Assembly (NCBI GenBank): GCA_947501935.1
Contig: CANMXU010000009.1
Span: 81,514-145,513 of the forward strand
Origin: an uncultured Alteromonadaceae bacterium
GTDB taxonomy: Bacteria > Pseudomonadota > Gammaproteobacteria > Enterobacterales > Alteromonadaceae
DNA: 64,000 nucleotides
Reading direction: 5' to 3'
Part shown: in pieces, positions 18,177 to 25,885 of the stretch
Position numbering within the stretch: position 1 is the stretch's first letter
Layout of the letters: every line of letters begins with the position of its first letter
Notes under the pieces: model-generated
What the model saw: only the letters and a program-made list of their open reading frames with translations
Told to the model about the DNA's origin: nothing
Databases searched by the model: none
Made by a program: the position numbers and the translations under genes

Positions 18177-18338
18177 GACTGCTGAGCTTTCTTGGTCATT
18201 TTACTCACTACCAATTTATAAGAATTATCCATCATGCGCTCTTTCACTTAAGAAAAGAGGCACCTTGTGGAATTGAGCCATCGAGTATAATTGTGTTCAA
18301 TAGTTTTTTAATATCAAGATATATCATACCCACTTGAA
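18177..18338 (-). pseudogene. Decayed C-terminal fragment of an MmcQ/YjbR-type gene
   Basis: Read on the minus strand, the fragment contains KKLLNTIILDGSIPQG, then an indel of about 14 extra bases with stops, then ERMMDNSYKLVVSKMTKKAQQS. The intact gene at 20319-20705 has KRLWNTVILDASIPRGEIER and DNSFKLVVSKMTKKDQQS in the same order. The two copies lie in the same orientation about 2.16 kb apart. The N-terminal two thirds are missing. An apparent 69-codon plus-strand frame over it is spurious. Confidence 0.75.
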
Positions 18339-18512
18339 ATTAAATGAATTTTAATGAACAAACAAAACATAAATTCATAAAATAAAATTGAATCTGACAG
18401 ACTGTTTCAAGCTCATTGCTGCCTGTCAGATTTTATTTTTAACGCTAACTATGAGCATAAAGCCGATTGTATTACATAGAACAAGTCAAAGAGATATATT
18501 CCCGACAGCTAC

Positions 18513-18917
18513 CTATAGATGTGGACTTACTTTATTTAGTTTGTTGATGATTTCCGTTGAATTCGTTAGAGGACTTCTTGGTACATAACGCATTATTCCC
18601 ATTTTATGAGGCAACTCGTACATATACTCCATATTGTCACCTGCGACATGAATATCAATTTCATTTAACTCGTAAAAACTAGTGTCCATGTCGCGGGTTA
18701 GTGGTGCAATAATGACCTCATCAACACACTTCATATTCCTTATTATTTCGCATCGTTGTTCACAAGAAATAACGGGGGTACGCTTGTAAGATTCAACATC
18801 TTCATCTGAATGTACACCTACAATCAAATAATCACCAAATTGTTTGGCTTTGTTGAGAACTGATACGTGCCCAACGTGAAATAAATCAAATACACCACTG
18901 GTATATACTTTTTTCAT
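18513..18917 (-). CDS. Cytidylyltransferase-like nucleotidyltransferase
   Basis: 134 residues with AGGAG before the ATG. The nucleotide-binding motif HVGH is in GVFDLFHVGHVSVLNKAK (residues 8-25), and a C-terminal RSPLTNSTEII occupies the position of RTxGISTTxLI. This is the single-domain CTP:phospho-alcohol cytidylyltransferase family (glycerol-3-phosphate, phosphoethanolamine or phosphocholine). The second motif deviates from the classic GISTT. Upstream on the same strand is a CDP-alcohol phosphatidyltransferase, so the pair could activate a phospho-alcohol and attach it to a lipid. The alcohol is unknown. Confidence 0.72.
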   Translation of the reverse strand: MKKVYTSGVFDLFHVGHVSVLNKAKQFGDYLIVGVHSDEDVESYKRTPVISCEQRCEIIRNMKCVDEVIIAPLTRDMDTSFYELNEIDIHVAGDNMEYMYELPHKMGIMRYVPRSPLTNSTEIINKLNKVSPHL

Positions 18918-18937
18918 TTTATTACTCCTATAACAGA

Positions 18938-18967
18938 GCAGATAACAAAAAGATTTTTGTTATCTGC
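18938..18967 (-). promoter_or_regulatory. 14 bp perfect hairpin in the leader of the cytidylyltransferase gene
   Basis: GCAGATAACAAAAA (18938-18951) and TTTTTGTTATCTGC (18954-18967) form a near-continuous palindrome. It begins about 20 bases upstream of the start codon and just before the AGGAG ribosome site. It could be an operator, an RNA stability element or an attenuator. GCAGATAA recurs at about 19058-19065. Confidence 0.45.
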
Positions 18968-19214
18968 TGCATCAAATCTTTTTCGTCACAAAACTGTTTT
19001 TGGATATATTTTGATTTTTAGTTAATAAGCCTGTGTGATCTTTTAAAGAATCACATCAGCAGATAAACTTTATTGGCTCATGTTCATATGAGCTCAATCT
19101 ACTCAAGGGCATCTTGTGTTTATGATATTGGGTATAGAATGGGGTGATAAATATCAACAAGCATTCGTCATTTTTTTTAGAAATGATATGTCGAGATGAA
19201 TAACGTTATTAATA

Positions 19215-19880
19215 TCAAACGTTCGAAAGCAACAACCAACCATAAGCAAATGTTATAGTTAGCGTGTATAAAGCTAGAGCATAGTACCAAACGCCGCCAT
19301 TGAGTTTTGGCGTTCTGATAGGAGCCACATTTAAAGCTGATAATACTATAATGGTGATATAAAGGACGATAGTGAAAGCAGATGTCGAAATAAAGCTTTC
19401 TAATAAAAATACAAAAACAAGAATTATGGCATTGTTGTCATAGGCAAGACCTTTGTAGGTAGATCCACCATTCAAGCCATAAACATTAAAATAACTTAAT
19501 CGCAGAACGCCAGCGGCAACAATAAGAAATGCACCTGGAAATAAGTAGGGTTCATAATTACCATAACTCAATAAAATTACAGCGGGGCAAATACCAAAGC
19601 TTACTATATCAATGAGGGAGTCTACTTGCCCACCAATTTGACCTTGGACTGTAGTTCTCCCTTTCATTTTTCTTGCTATTTTTCCATCATTCCAATCAAA
19701 GAATACAGCCCATATTAAGCCTACCATCGCCGCAGGATAATTTCCTGTTAAGGCAAAGAATAGTGCTAATAATGCTGAGAAAAGACCAACTAACGAACAA
19801 ACATTAGGTAAATCAAAGGCAATTGACAATATAGAAGGTGGATTTATAGATTGATTGCTTTGCGTTTTTACGGACGGCAT
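19215..19880 (-). CDS. CDP-alcohol phosphatidyltransferase (PssA-like)
   Basis: 221 residues, about six membrane segments. The family signature is visible as DWNDGKIAR, then after 12 residues GGQVDSLID, giving all four metal-binding aspartates. The following SFGICPA resembles phosphatidylserine synthase. The gap between AR and the next G is 12 residues instead of the usual 8, a small insertion near the active site. It moves a phosphatidyl group from CDP-diacylglycerol to an alcohol, or a phospho-alcohol from a CDP-alcohol to diacylglycerol. With the cytidylyltransferase downstream the latter is plausible. The surrounding DNA is accessory in character. Confidence 0.75.
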   Translation of the reverse strand: MPSVKTQSNQSINPPSILSIAFDLPNVCSLVGLFSALLALFFALTGNYPAAMVGLIWAVFFDWNDGKIARKMKGRTTVQGQIGGQVDSLIDIVSFGICPAVILLSYGNYEPYLFPGAFLIVAAGVLRLSYFNVYGLNGGSTYKGLAYDNNAIILVFVFLLESFISTSAFTIVLYITIIVLSALNVAPIRTPKLNGGVWYYALALYTLTITFAYGWLLLSNV

Positions 19881-20318
19881 GAATTATTCTCATTGAAATT
19901 GATTGTATGATTACGGGAATTTAATCTAAAGAGAGAACAATTTATGGATATTGTTATCGGTATTAGCTCGTTTAATACTGTAAATTTTCTAACAGGTAGT
20001 ATTTATAACAGCGTAACTTACTCGGATGAGCGTATGTTGCTAATAGATAATATCTTGACGTTAATATAACACACTAGCACTAATCAATCTTATTTACTTC
20101 TTAATATATTTAAATACAGAGAAATGATCACTATAGAATATTCAACGGATCATAAAATGATTGGTGCTTTGTAACCGAAGAGGATCCTCAACCTTTTTGG
20201 TTTAACATCTATGACTCATTCCATACGGTTACATGGAGGACGGCAATGGTGGCATAGCAGACCATCAAAAGATTTTCATCTAAATATCTTTTGATAATTT
20301 TCGACAACGTATGAACTG
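19881..20318. other. 438 bp gap, gene-poor, with a hairpin near its right end
   Basis: No intact gene. A plus-strand stretch at about 20164-20257 reads as a plausible protein fragment (EEDPQPFWFNIYDSF) but is closed by stops on both sides and may be a gene relic. The arms ATCAAAAGAT (20264-20273) and ATCTTTTGAT (20286-20295) form a 10 bp hairpin. It lies just downstream of the minus-strand MmcQ/YjbR gene and may act as its terminator. Confidence 0.45.
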
Positions 20319-20705
20319 TCAAATCATAATGAGAATAGACTGCTGATCTTTCTTGGTCATTTTACTCACTACTAATTTAAACGAATTATCTATCATCCGT
20401 TCAATTTCACCTCTGGGAATTGAGGCGTCTAGAATCACTGTATTCCAAAGCCGCTTATTCATATGGTAGCCAGGGATAACGGCAGGAAATATATCACGCA
20501 GCATTTCAGCCTCGCTTGGTTCACACTTTAAATTCATCCACCAATACTGATTACCGTCATCATCACCTTTACCCATTTTTCCTATTGCGAGGGTGGCGAA
20601 CATTTTATTTTTAACTTTGAAAACCTTTACGTCGTCGCCAAACGGATAATCTAAGGTACTTTGTGGTTTCGCTAATAAATACGTTTGGGCTTGTTGATTA
20701 TTCAT
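20319..20705 (-). CDS. MmcQ/YjbR family protein
   Basis: 128 residues, a normal length for this small family with a CyaY-like fold. It has the early block LAKPQSTLDYPFGDDVKVFKV, a central WWMNLKCEPSEAEMLRD and the C-terminal helix DNSFKLVVSKMTKK. Members are often annotated as DNA-binding, but a biological role is not established. A broken second copy of its 3' third lies about 2.2 kb to the left, beyond the phospholipid cassette. Confidence 0.75.
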   Translation of the reverse strand: MNNQQAQTYLLAKPQSTLDYPFGDDVKVFKVKNKMFATLAIGKMGKGDDDGNQYWWMNLKCEPSEAEMLRDIFPAVIPGYHMNKRLWNTVILDASIPRGEIERMIDNSFKLVVSKMTKKDQQSILIMI

Positions 20706-20856
20706 AATAGATTCGCCATAGCGTTAAATCATTTAGATATTGTTATCGAGCATTTTCTCTAGCTTTACAAATGATAAAACAGCAGGCCATTTAATGCTAA
20801 TTTGAAATATTTCTCCTGCAAAGCTGTTCTTATGAAAGAGTATGGAGAACTTAATT

Positions 20857-21141
20857 ATGTGCAGTACGCCTAGACCTAAAGCCAAAGTAAAAGCTAAAAA
20901 TCAAGTAAAGGTGGTTAGTATTTTAGCTAATTTAACGAGCGAACAGCGCCTGCAGTTTGCTCAGCGTTCGAATATTACCTGCGAGAAACGTCAACAAATT
21001 CAGCAACAAAAACTTGCTGAAAATAAACGCATTCTAGCAAGACGAAATAAGAAAATGCTAATAAAGAAAGATTGGCAATATTGGTTTTTAAACGCCAGTG
21101 TTAGTGAGATCTTTAGAAAAGTTTTATTCGGTCATTCATAA
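20857..21141 (+). CDS. Small basic protein of unknown function
   Basis: 94 residues from the ATG at 20857 (GGAG eight bases ahead); the ATG at 20842 is an alternative. The protein is Lys/Arg/Gln-rich with a helical middle (KRQQIQQQKLAENKRILARRNKK). No signal peptide, no family recognised. It is followed by a strong bidirectional terminator, which supports it being a transcribed unit. Divergent from the MmcQ/YjbR gene. Confidence 0.5.
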   Translation: MCSTPRPKAKVKAKNQVKVVSILANLTSEQRLQFAQRSNITCEKRQQIQQQKLAENKRILARRNKKMLIKKDWQYWFLNASVSEIFRKVLFGHS

Positions 21142-21233
21142 CTTTCCTAGAACTTTATCTAGATACCTTGAACTACCTAAAACGTAGTAAATTAAATTTG
21201 TACAGCTGCTAAATTTTTATAAAATAGCAGCAC

Positions 21234-21257
21234 AAAAGGAGCCAACTGGCTCCTTTT
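21234..21257. terminator. Strong bidirectional rho-independent terminator
   Basis: Arms AAAAGGAGCC (21234-21243) and GGCTCCTTTT (21248-21257) with loop AACT, flanked by T and A runs. It serves both the small basic protein and the convergent TonB-dependent receptor. Confidence 0.9.
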
Positions 21258-21289
21258 TAAGTTTATTTACAGCTTTGTAGTAAACAGCG

Positions 21290-23452
21290 CTAGAAACTAT
21301 AGCTCACTTCAGCCCATGCACTTAAACCTTCACTTGGTAAACGTGTCATTACGGGTGTTTCGCTATTTGATACACGGTTATAACCGCCTAAGTGATTTTG
21401 ATATTCACGGTTAAATAAGTTATCAACGCCGCCACGAATGGTAAGTGCTGAGTTAACAAAGTATTCAACGTCGATATTCACTAAGCCGTAACCTGAAGTA
21501 GTTTGTTCTTCATTGGTTGCAGAAACATCGTCTTGTGCAGCAACCGCAACAAAGGTTAGGTTAGTAATTAGTTTGTCGTTAATGTAGCTAATACTCATTT
21601 GGCTATTTAGCGGCGCGATGCGATACAAGTTATCGTCAATATCACGGCGTTCGCCTTTCACATAACTGGCAATACCTGATAGTAAAAATTGTTCGCTAAG
21701 TCGATAGTTCCAGCTTAGGTCAATACCATAAAGTTTTGCGTCAACATTACTAAACTTTAAGTAGTCTTCCATCATCATATCGTCCGACATGCTTCCCATT
21801 CCGCCAGACATACCGCCCATGCTACCCATGTCGTTCATTGGCACAGGCGTACCTTGAATGTAGTTGTCTATGCGCTGAAAAAACACATGTGGTGAAAACA
21901 TCGCGGTTTCATTTTGAAAGGTTAAGCCTAAATCAGTTTGGTAAGCCGTTTCCGCTTTTAAGTTAATGTCACCGATGTAAGTTTTACCGTCAGCTAAACC
22001 TGCTGTAGCTTCCATTGGCATCCATAAATAACGCTCTTGGTATGAAGGTGCGCGGTTTTTCAAGCCAACACCTGCATATAATGACCAGTTTTCACTGAGC
22101 TGAGTTTGCGAGCTAAGTGCAATATCAACTAAGGTGTCAGACACTTCACGGTCAGCATTGTTGAAGTCTTCACTTAAATCCATGCCCATGTTCATGCCAC
22201 TACTCATTCCTCCATTCATACCACTGTTCATGCCACCCATCATGCCCATATTCATATGTACTTCGCCAGCGTCACCTTCAGCGCGTTTTACCCGTACGCC
22301 GAGCTGCACATTAGTTTGGTCGAATTGGCTTTGCAGCTGTCCAAAAATTCCATATCGGTTATCAACAACATTATTGAAATTCATCATTTCAAACATGGCA
22401 TTATTCGGGTTAGTCACTACTGAGTCATGGGTGGCAAAGTAGCCGTCAACACCCCAAGTAAATTCACCAAAGTCAAAATGGCGATTAAAACTCATCGAGA
22501 AATCGGTGGTATCAGCCATGGCCGTATTACGGCGATGTTTGCTAGGATCTGCCATTTCGCGCATTAAAAAATTAGTCATACCATGTTTGGCGTCAAAATA
22601 ACCCACTAGCCATTCACCATGCCATTCGCCGGCGATAAAGCTACCGTCGAGGTTTACGCGGTGACTTTCGATGTATTCAATATCCATAGGTAAGGCTGGC
22701 GTGCCTGAGTCGGTGGTATCCGTGTAGTGATAACTTAAGCCAATATCGCTATGGTCTTGAGCGTAACGAATATCGCCGCCAAGTTGCACTTTATCAAATT
22801 CTGTAGGGTTAATTTCAGTACCGTCGCCACTTTCCATATTGTCGCCGGTTTGCACATTGCCGTAAGCCATTACCGCAACATCACCTTTGGCAACATTACC
22901 AACAGCCGATAAAATATTGGCGTTGTTGTTACTACGATAACCGGCTTGAATATCGCCACTGCTTTGTATTTTGTCGCTGCCCATGGTTTCAGCTTTACGC
23001 ATTTTTACGTCAATTGCGCCACCTAAGGTATCCATACCCGCAGATACTGGAGCAATGCCTCGATATACCGTCATCGACTCAACAATTAACGGCGTAGAAT
23101 AACTTAATGGTGTGTCCATAGCGTTGGGGCCAGCACCAACAATTGGGTGACCATCAAGCGTAGCGGCAACCCGGTCACCAAATAAACCGCGATATTGTGC
23201 TATGCCGGTAACGGGGCCATTACTGTTAATATTTGCGCCGGGAATTGATGATAACCAATTGGCTAAATCAGGTGCGCTGGTTTTTCCGGTAGCAAAACTT
23301 TGGTCGTGACTTAAACCATTATGGCGCTGATGAGTAATGGTAAGTACTTCAATTTCTTTAGCGTCGTTAGCTATAGTTGGTAAGGCAACTGTGCCTAGTG
23401 AAAGTAACGCCAGATTGATGGCTAAAGTAGTAGGTTTTAGAGAGAATTTCAT
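21290..23452 (-). CDS. TonB-dependent receptor with Met-rich segments, probable copper receptor
   Basis: 720 residues. Signal peptide (about 1-28), then a TonB-box-like EIEVLTIT. The plug domain contains RGLFGDRVAATLDGHPIVGA, and the rest is a beta-barrel ending in the terminal Phe (AEVSYSF). Two methionine-rich stretches stand out, at about 397-430 (MNMGMMGGMNSGMNGG and onward) and about 537-562 (MGSMGGMSGGMGSMSDDMMM). The plug resembles the OprC/NosA copper receptor group, whose Met-rich sites bind copper. Copper as substrate is therefore likely but inferred. An inverted repeat ACATTT-N11-AAATGT (23503-23525) lies 50-75 bp upstream of the start. Confidence 0.8.
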   Translation of the reverse strand: MKFSLKPTTLAINLALLSLGTVALPTIANDAKEIEVLTITHQRHNGLSHDQSFATGKTSAPDLANWLSSIPGANINSNGPVTGIAQYRGLFGDRVAATLDGHPIVGAGPNAMDTPLSYSTPLIVESMTVYRGIAPVSAGMDTLGGAIDVKMRKAETMGSDKIQSSGDIQAGYRSNNNANILSAVGNVAKGDVAVMAYGNVQTGDNMESGDGTEINPTEFDKVQLGGDIRYAQDHSDIGLSYHYTDTTDSGTPALPMDIEYIESHRVNLDGSFIAGEWHGEWLVGYFDAKHGMTNFLMREMADPSKHRRNTAMADTTDFSMSFNRHFDFGEFTWGVDGYFATHDSVVTNPNNAMFEMMNFNNVVDNRYGIFGQLQSQFDQTNVQLGVRVKRAEGDAGEVHMNMGMMGGMNSGMNGGMSSGMNMGMDLSEDFNNADREVSDTLVDIALSSQTQLSENWSLYAGVGLKNRAPSYQERYLWMPMEATAGLADGKTYIGDINLKAETAYQTDLGLTFQNETAMFSPHVFFQRIDNYIQGTPVPMNDMGSMGGMSGGMGSMSDDMMMEDYLKFSNVDAKLYGIDLSWNYRLSEQFLLSGIASYVKGERRDIDDNLYRIAPLNSQMSISYINDKLITNLTFVAVAAQDDVSATNEEQTTSGYGLVNIDVEYFVNSALTIRGGVDNLFNREYQNHLGGYNRVSNSETPVMTRLPSEGLSAWAEVSYSF

Positions 23453-23502
23453 CGTAGCTTCTTGATTTATATTTTTAAATTGAAGCTATTCTGTGGCTGA
23501 TT

Positions 23503-23525
23503 ACATTTGAAAACAAAGGAAATGT
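23503..23525 (-). promoter_or_regulatory. Inverted repeat ACATTT-N11-AAATGT upstream of the TonB receptor
   Basis: Six-base arms at 23503-23508 and 23520-23525 with an 11-base spacer, in the likely promoter of the receptor gene. It does not match a metal-regulator consensus I can name; it is a candidate operator only. Confidence 0.3.
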
Positions 23526-23608
23526 GCACAACTGCGACATATTGCCGCAGCAGTTTTTATGCTTGTTTGATATGCATCAAATAAGCTCTACTGAATGTAG
23601 ATAAAAGC

Positions 23609-24433
23609 TTAAATAATACCCGCATTTTTTAAGTGATTAGTGACTATTTGAGTGCGCGACTTTTTCATTTGACGATAACTTTTACGGTTAAAGTTAAAAG
23701 CAAAATAATGTACGCCTTGCGCATTTTCAACAAAGCCTATGTACCAACCAAGCATAGTTTGCTCGGCTGTTTTGTCAGCGACTTTACCCGCGCCAGTTTT
23801 AGCATAAATTTTATAGTGTTCGGTTTGCTCAACTAACATCACTTCTTTTACTACCGCTAAGGTATTCGTTTTTAGTGAAAACTGGTTTTGATAAAGCTTT
23901 TGTAAAAAGGCCACTTGCTGATTGGCTGATATTTTTAAACTGCCATTTAGCCAAAAGTCATCATCCCCTGAAGACATGTTTTGATTACCATAGCCAAAGC
24001 GCTTAAGCCCTTGCTGCATATTTTCACTGCCAATATCACTGGCAAGTTGTCTAAATACCGCCACCATAGAAACACTAAAGGCACTGCCTAAGGTATATTC
24101 AGGTAATTTCCACACCGGCGGCCACCATGCTTGCGGCGGGTAATCTTCCTGATTATAACTCAGTACATCTGCTGAGCTATTAACAACACCTTGTTCTAAG
24201 GCAATCGTAGTATTAGCTACTTTAAAGGTTGAAAAAGGCGTAAATTCCTGACTTGCACGCTGCTTATTCACCACAATACGCTGGTTATTTTTCTCGCTTA
24301 GTAAAACAAAAGTACAAGTGCTACTACCTTCAAGACAAAGCTCTTCATTATTTGGGGTTTTCGCCACACTTAAATTAACAACGCCCGCTGCTATTAAAGC
24401 CAATACCCATTTCATTAACATCACTTTTTTCAT
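23609..24433 (-). CDS. Class D (OXA-type) beta-lactamase
   Basis: 274 residues from the ATG at 24433, which begins a clean signal peptide (MKKVMLMKWVLALIAAG); upstream starts add an unlikely N-terminal tail. Class D motifs are present in order: STFK (catalytic Ser and carbamylated Lys), SMV in FSVSMVAVFRQLA, YGN in FGYGNQNMS, and KTG in YAKTGAGKV. The WYIGFVE block follows. The enzyme would hydrolyse beta-lactams in the periplasm. With no mobile element nearby, it looks like an intrinsic chromosomal gene. Its hydrolysis spectrum cannot be predicted from what is visible. Confidence 0.88.
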   Translation of the reverse strand: MKKVMLMKWVLALIAAGVVNLSVAKTPNNEELCLEGSSTCTFVLLSEKNNQRIVVNKQRASQEFTPFSTFKVANTTIALEQGVVNSSADVLSYNQEDYPPQAWWPPVWKLPEYTLGSAFSVSMVAVFRQLASDIGSENMQQGLKRFGYGNQNMSSGDDDFWLNGSLKISANQQVAFLQKLYQNQFSLKTNTLAVVKEVMLVEQTEHYKIYAKTGAGKVADKTAEQTMLGWYIGFVENAQGVHYFAFNFNRKSYRQMKKSRTQIVTNHLKNAGII

Positions 24434-24569
24434 AATAATTAGCCGTCGAAAGATAAAATTCGTTATAAGGCTATGGTACTTTCTTTCCATCAATAAAAGC
24501 TAGCTTTATAGCTGTTACCATTCAAAGTGCTAGATTCATATCGCCTCTGTGAATTAAATGATGACAATC

Positions 24570-24584
24570 TGCCAAACGATGGCA
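24570..24584. promoter_or_regulatory. Palindrome TGCCA-N5-TGGCA between divergent genes
   Basis: TGCCAAACGATGGCA lies in the 198 bp region between the beta-lactamase start and the protease start. It is a perfect 5-5-5 palindrome, compatible with a dimeric regulator; the regulator is unknown. Confidence 0.3.
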
Positions 24585-24631
24585 CAATGACATAGTACTT
24601 AAGCGTAGCGCTTCAATAACAAGGAATATTA

Positions 24632-25885
24632 ATGAAAGGTTTTATTGCCTTCTGCCTTTGCACCGTCAGCTTTTTAAGTTTTGGCATTGAGCAAGCAGAA
24701 CAAATTTTCAAACAGTTAGCTCCCTCTTTATATCAAATAAAAATAATCGATAAAGCCAGTGGCGAAAAGTCTTCTATTGGCTCAGGCTTTCAAATTACTG
24801 CTGATGGTTTAATTGCCACCAATTATCATGTTATTTCTAGCTATGCGCGCCATCCTCAAAAATATCAAATTGAATTTCTTGATCACCAAGGAAAAAAGGG
24901 CGAATTAAGCTTACAGAGCGTTGATGTTATCAATGACTTAGCCTTAGTAAAACGCAGCACAGAAATGCCAATGCAGTTTTTCCCGATAGCTGAACAAGCT
25001 CCTGAAAAAGGTGAAGAATTATATTCTTTAGGTAATCCGCACGACTTAGGCATGATTGTGGTACCGGGTACTTACAATGGTTTGAAAAAAGAGTCGTTTA
25101 ACGATCGCATTCATTTCACTGGCTCAGTAAACCCCGGCATGAGCGGTGGCCCTGTGGTTAATCAAAAATCACAAGTGGTCGGTATTAACGTTGCCACTTC
25201 TGGTAACCAAATCGGTTTTTTAGTACCTCATGACAAGTTACAAGCGTTATTCGATGGCTATAAAGTAGCGCCACCAGCAAGCATTGAACAACAAATGGCT
25301 GTGCAGTTGGCGCAAAACCAAGAGAAACTTTTTTCAACAATTTTAGCGAGCGACTGGACCATTAAAAATTTGGCAGAAGGCAATATTCCAATTATCGATG
25401 TGCCTTTTCTACGTTGCTGGGGTGAGTCGAACGCTGATAAAACTGACGCACTAGTATTAGTTGCCGTGGCAAACTGTGCGCTTGATGAAGATACTTATTT
25501 ATCATCACACTTTTTTACTGGCGCGATGGATATGGAATTTCGTTATATGCAGGCAAAAGAGTTAAGTGACTTGAAATTTTATCATTTGTATAAAAACCGT
25601 ATTCGCCAAGCTGGCTCAGGTAACCGTGCCGGTAAAGATGATGTTAGCGAATATCAATGTCATCACGACATTGTTTCACCAACCGATTCTAACAACATCA
25701 ATAAAGCGGTTTTTTGTACCCGTGCCTATAAAGACTTCCCTAAGCTGTATGACGTATTATTTTTATCTGCCTCGCTTGATAAGAATAATAAGGCGTTAAT
25801 TAGCCATTTCACTGTTGCTGGTATATCTCAAGATAATGCCATGGCTTTTACTAAACGCTTTATGGAGTCAGTGTCATGGAATTAA
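24632..25885 (+). CDS. Trypsin-like serine protease with C-terminal domain of unknown function
   Basis: 417 residues, AAGGA before the ATG. Signal peptide (MKGFIAFCLCTVSFLSFG). A DegP/HtrA-like chymotrypsin fold spans about 20-210, with the triad visible as His in ATNYHVIS (about 72), Asp in NDLALV (about 105) and Ser in PGMSGGPV (about 170). There is no PDZ domain. The remaining 200 residues carry several cysteines (FLRCWG, VANCALDEDT, YQCHHD, VFCTRAY) and match nothing I recognise. The gene overlaps the FHA protein by 10 bases, so the two are translationally coupled. Confidence 0.8.
   Translation: MKGFIAFCLCTVSFLSFGIEQAEQIFKQLAPSLYQIKIIDKASGEKSSIGSGFQITADGLIATNYHVISSYARHPQKYQIEFLDHQGKKGELSLQSVDVINDLALVKRSTEMPMQFFPIAEQAPEKGEELYSLGNPHDLGMIVVPGTYNGLKKESFNDRIHFTGSVNPGMSGGPVVNQKSQVVGINVATSGNQIGFLVPHDKLQALFDGYKVAPPASIEQQMAVQLAQNQEKLFSTILASDWTIKNLAEGNIPIIDVPFLRCWGESNADKTDALVLVAVANCALDEDTYLSSHFFTGAMDMEFRYMQAKELSDLKFYHLYKNRIRQAGSGNRAGKDDVSEYQCHHDIVSPTDSNNINKAVFCTRAYKDFPKLYDVLFLSASLDKNNKALISHFTVAGISQDNAMAFTKRFMESVSWN

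Noticed and set aside
18128..18337. 69-codon plus-strand frame
   Set aside because: It is antisense to the decayed MmcQ/YjbR fragment and has no ribosome site or family pattern.
20164..20257. Possible short gene reading EEDPQPFWFNIYDSF
   Set aside because: Stops occur on both sides and there is no start or ribosome site; at most a relic, so recorded only in the gap description.
18177..20456. att-type direct repeats of an integrative element
   Set aside because: The repeated sequence is diverged coding DNA with indels, there is no integrase, and no tRNA or exact short repeat was found.
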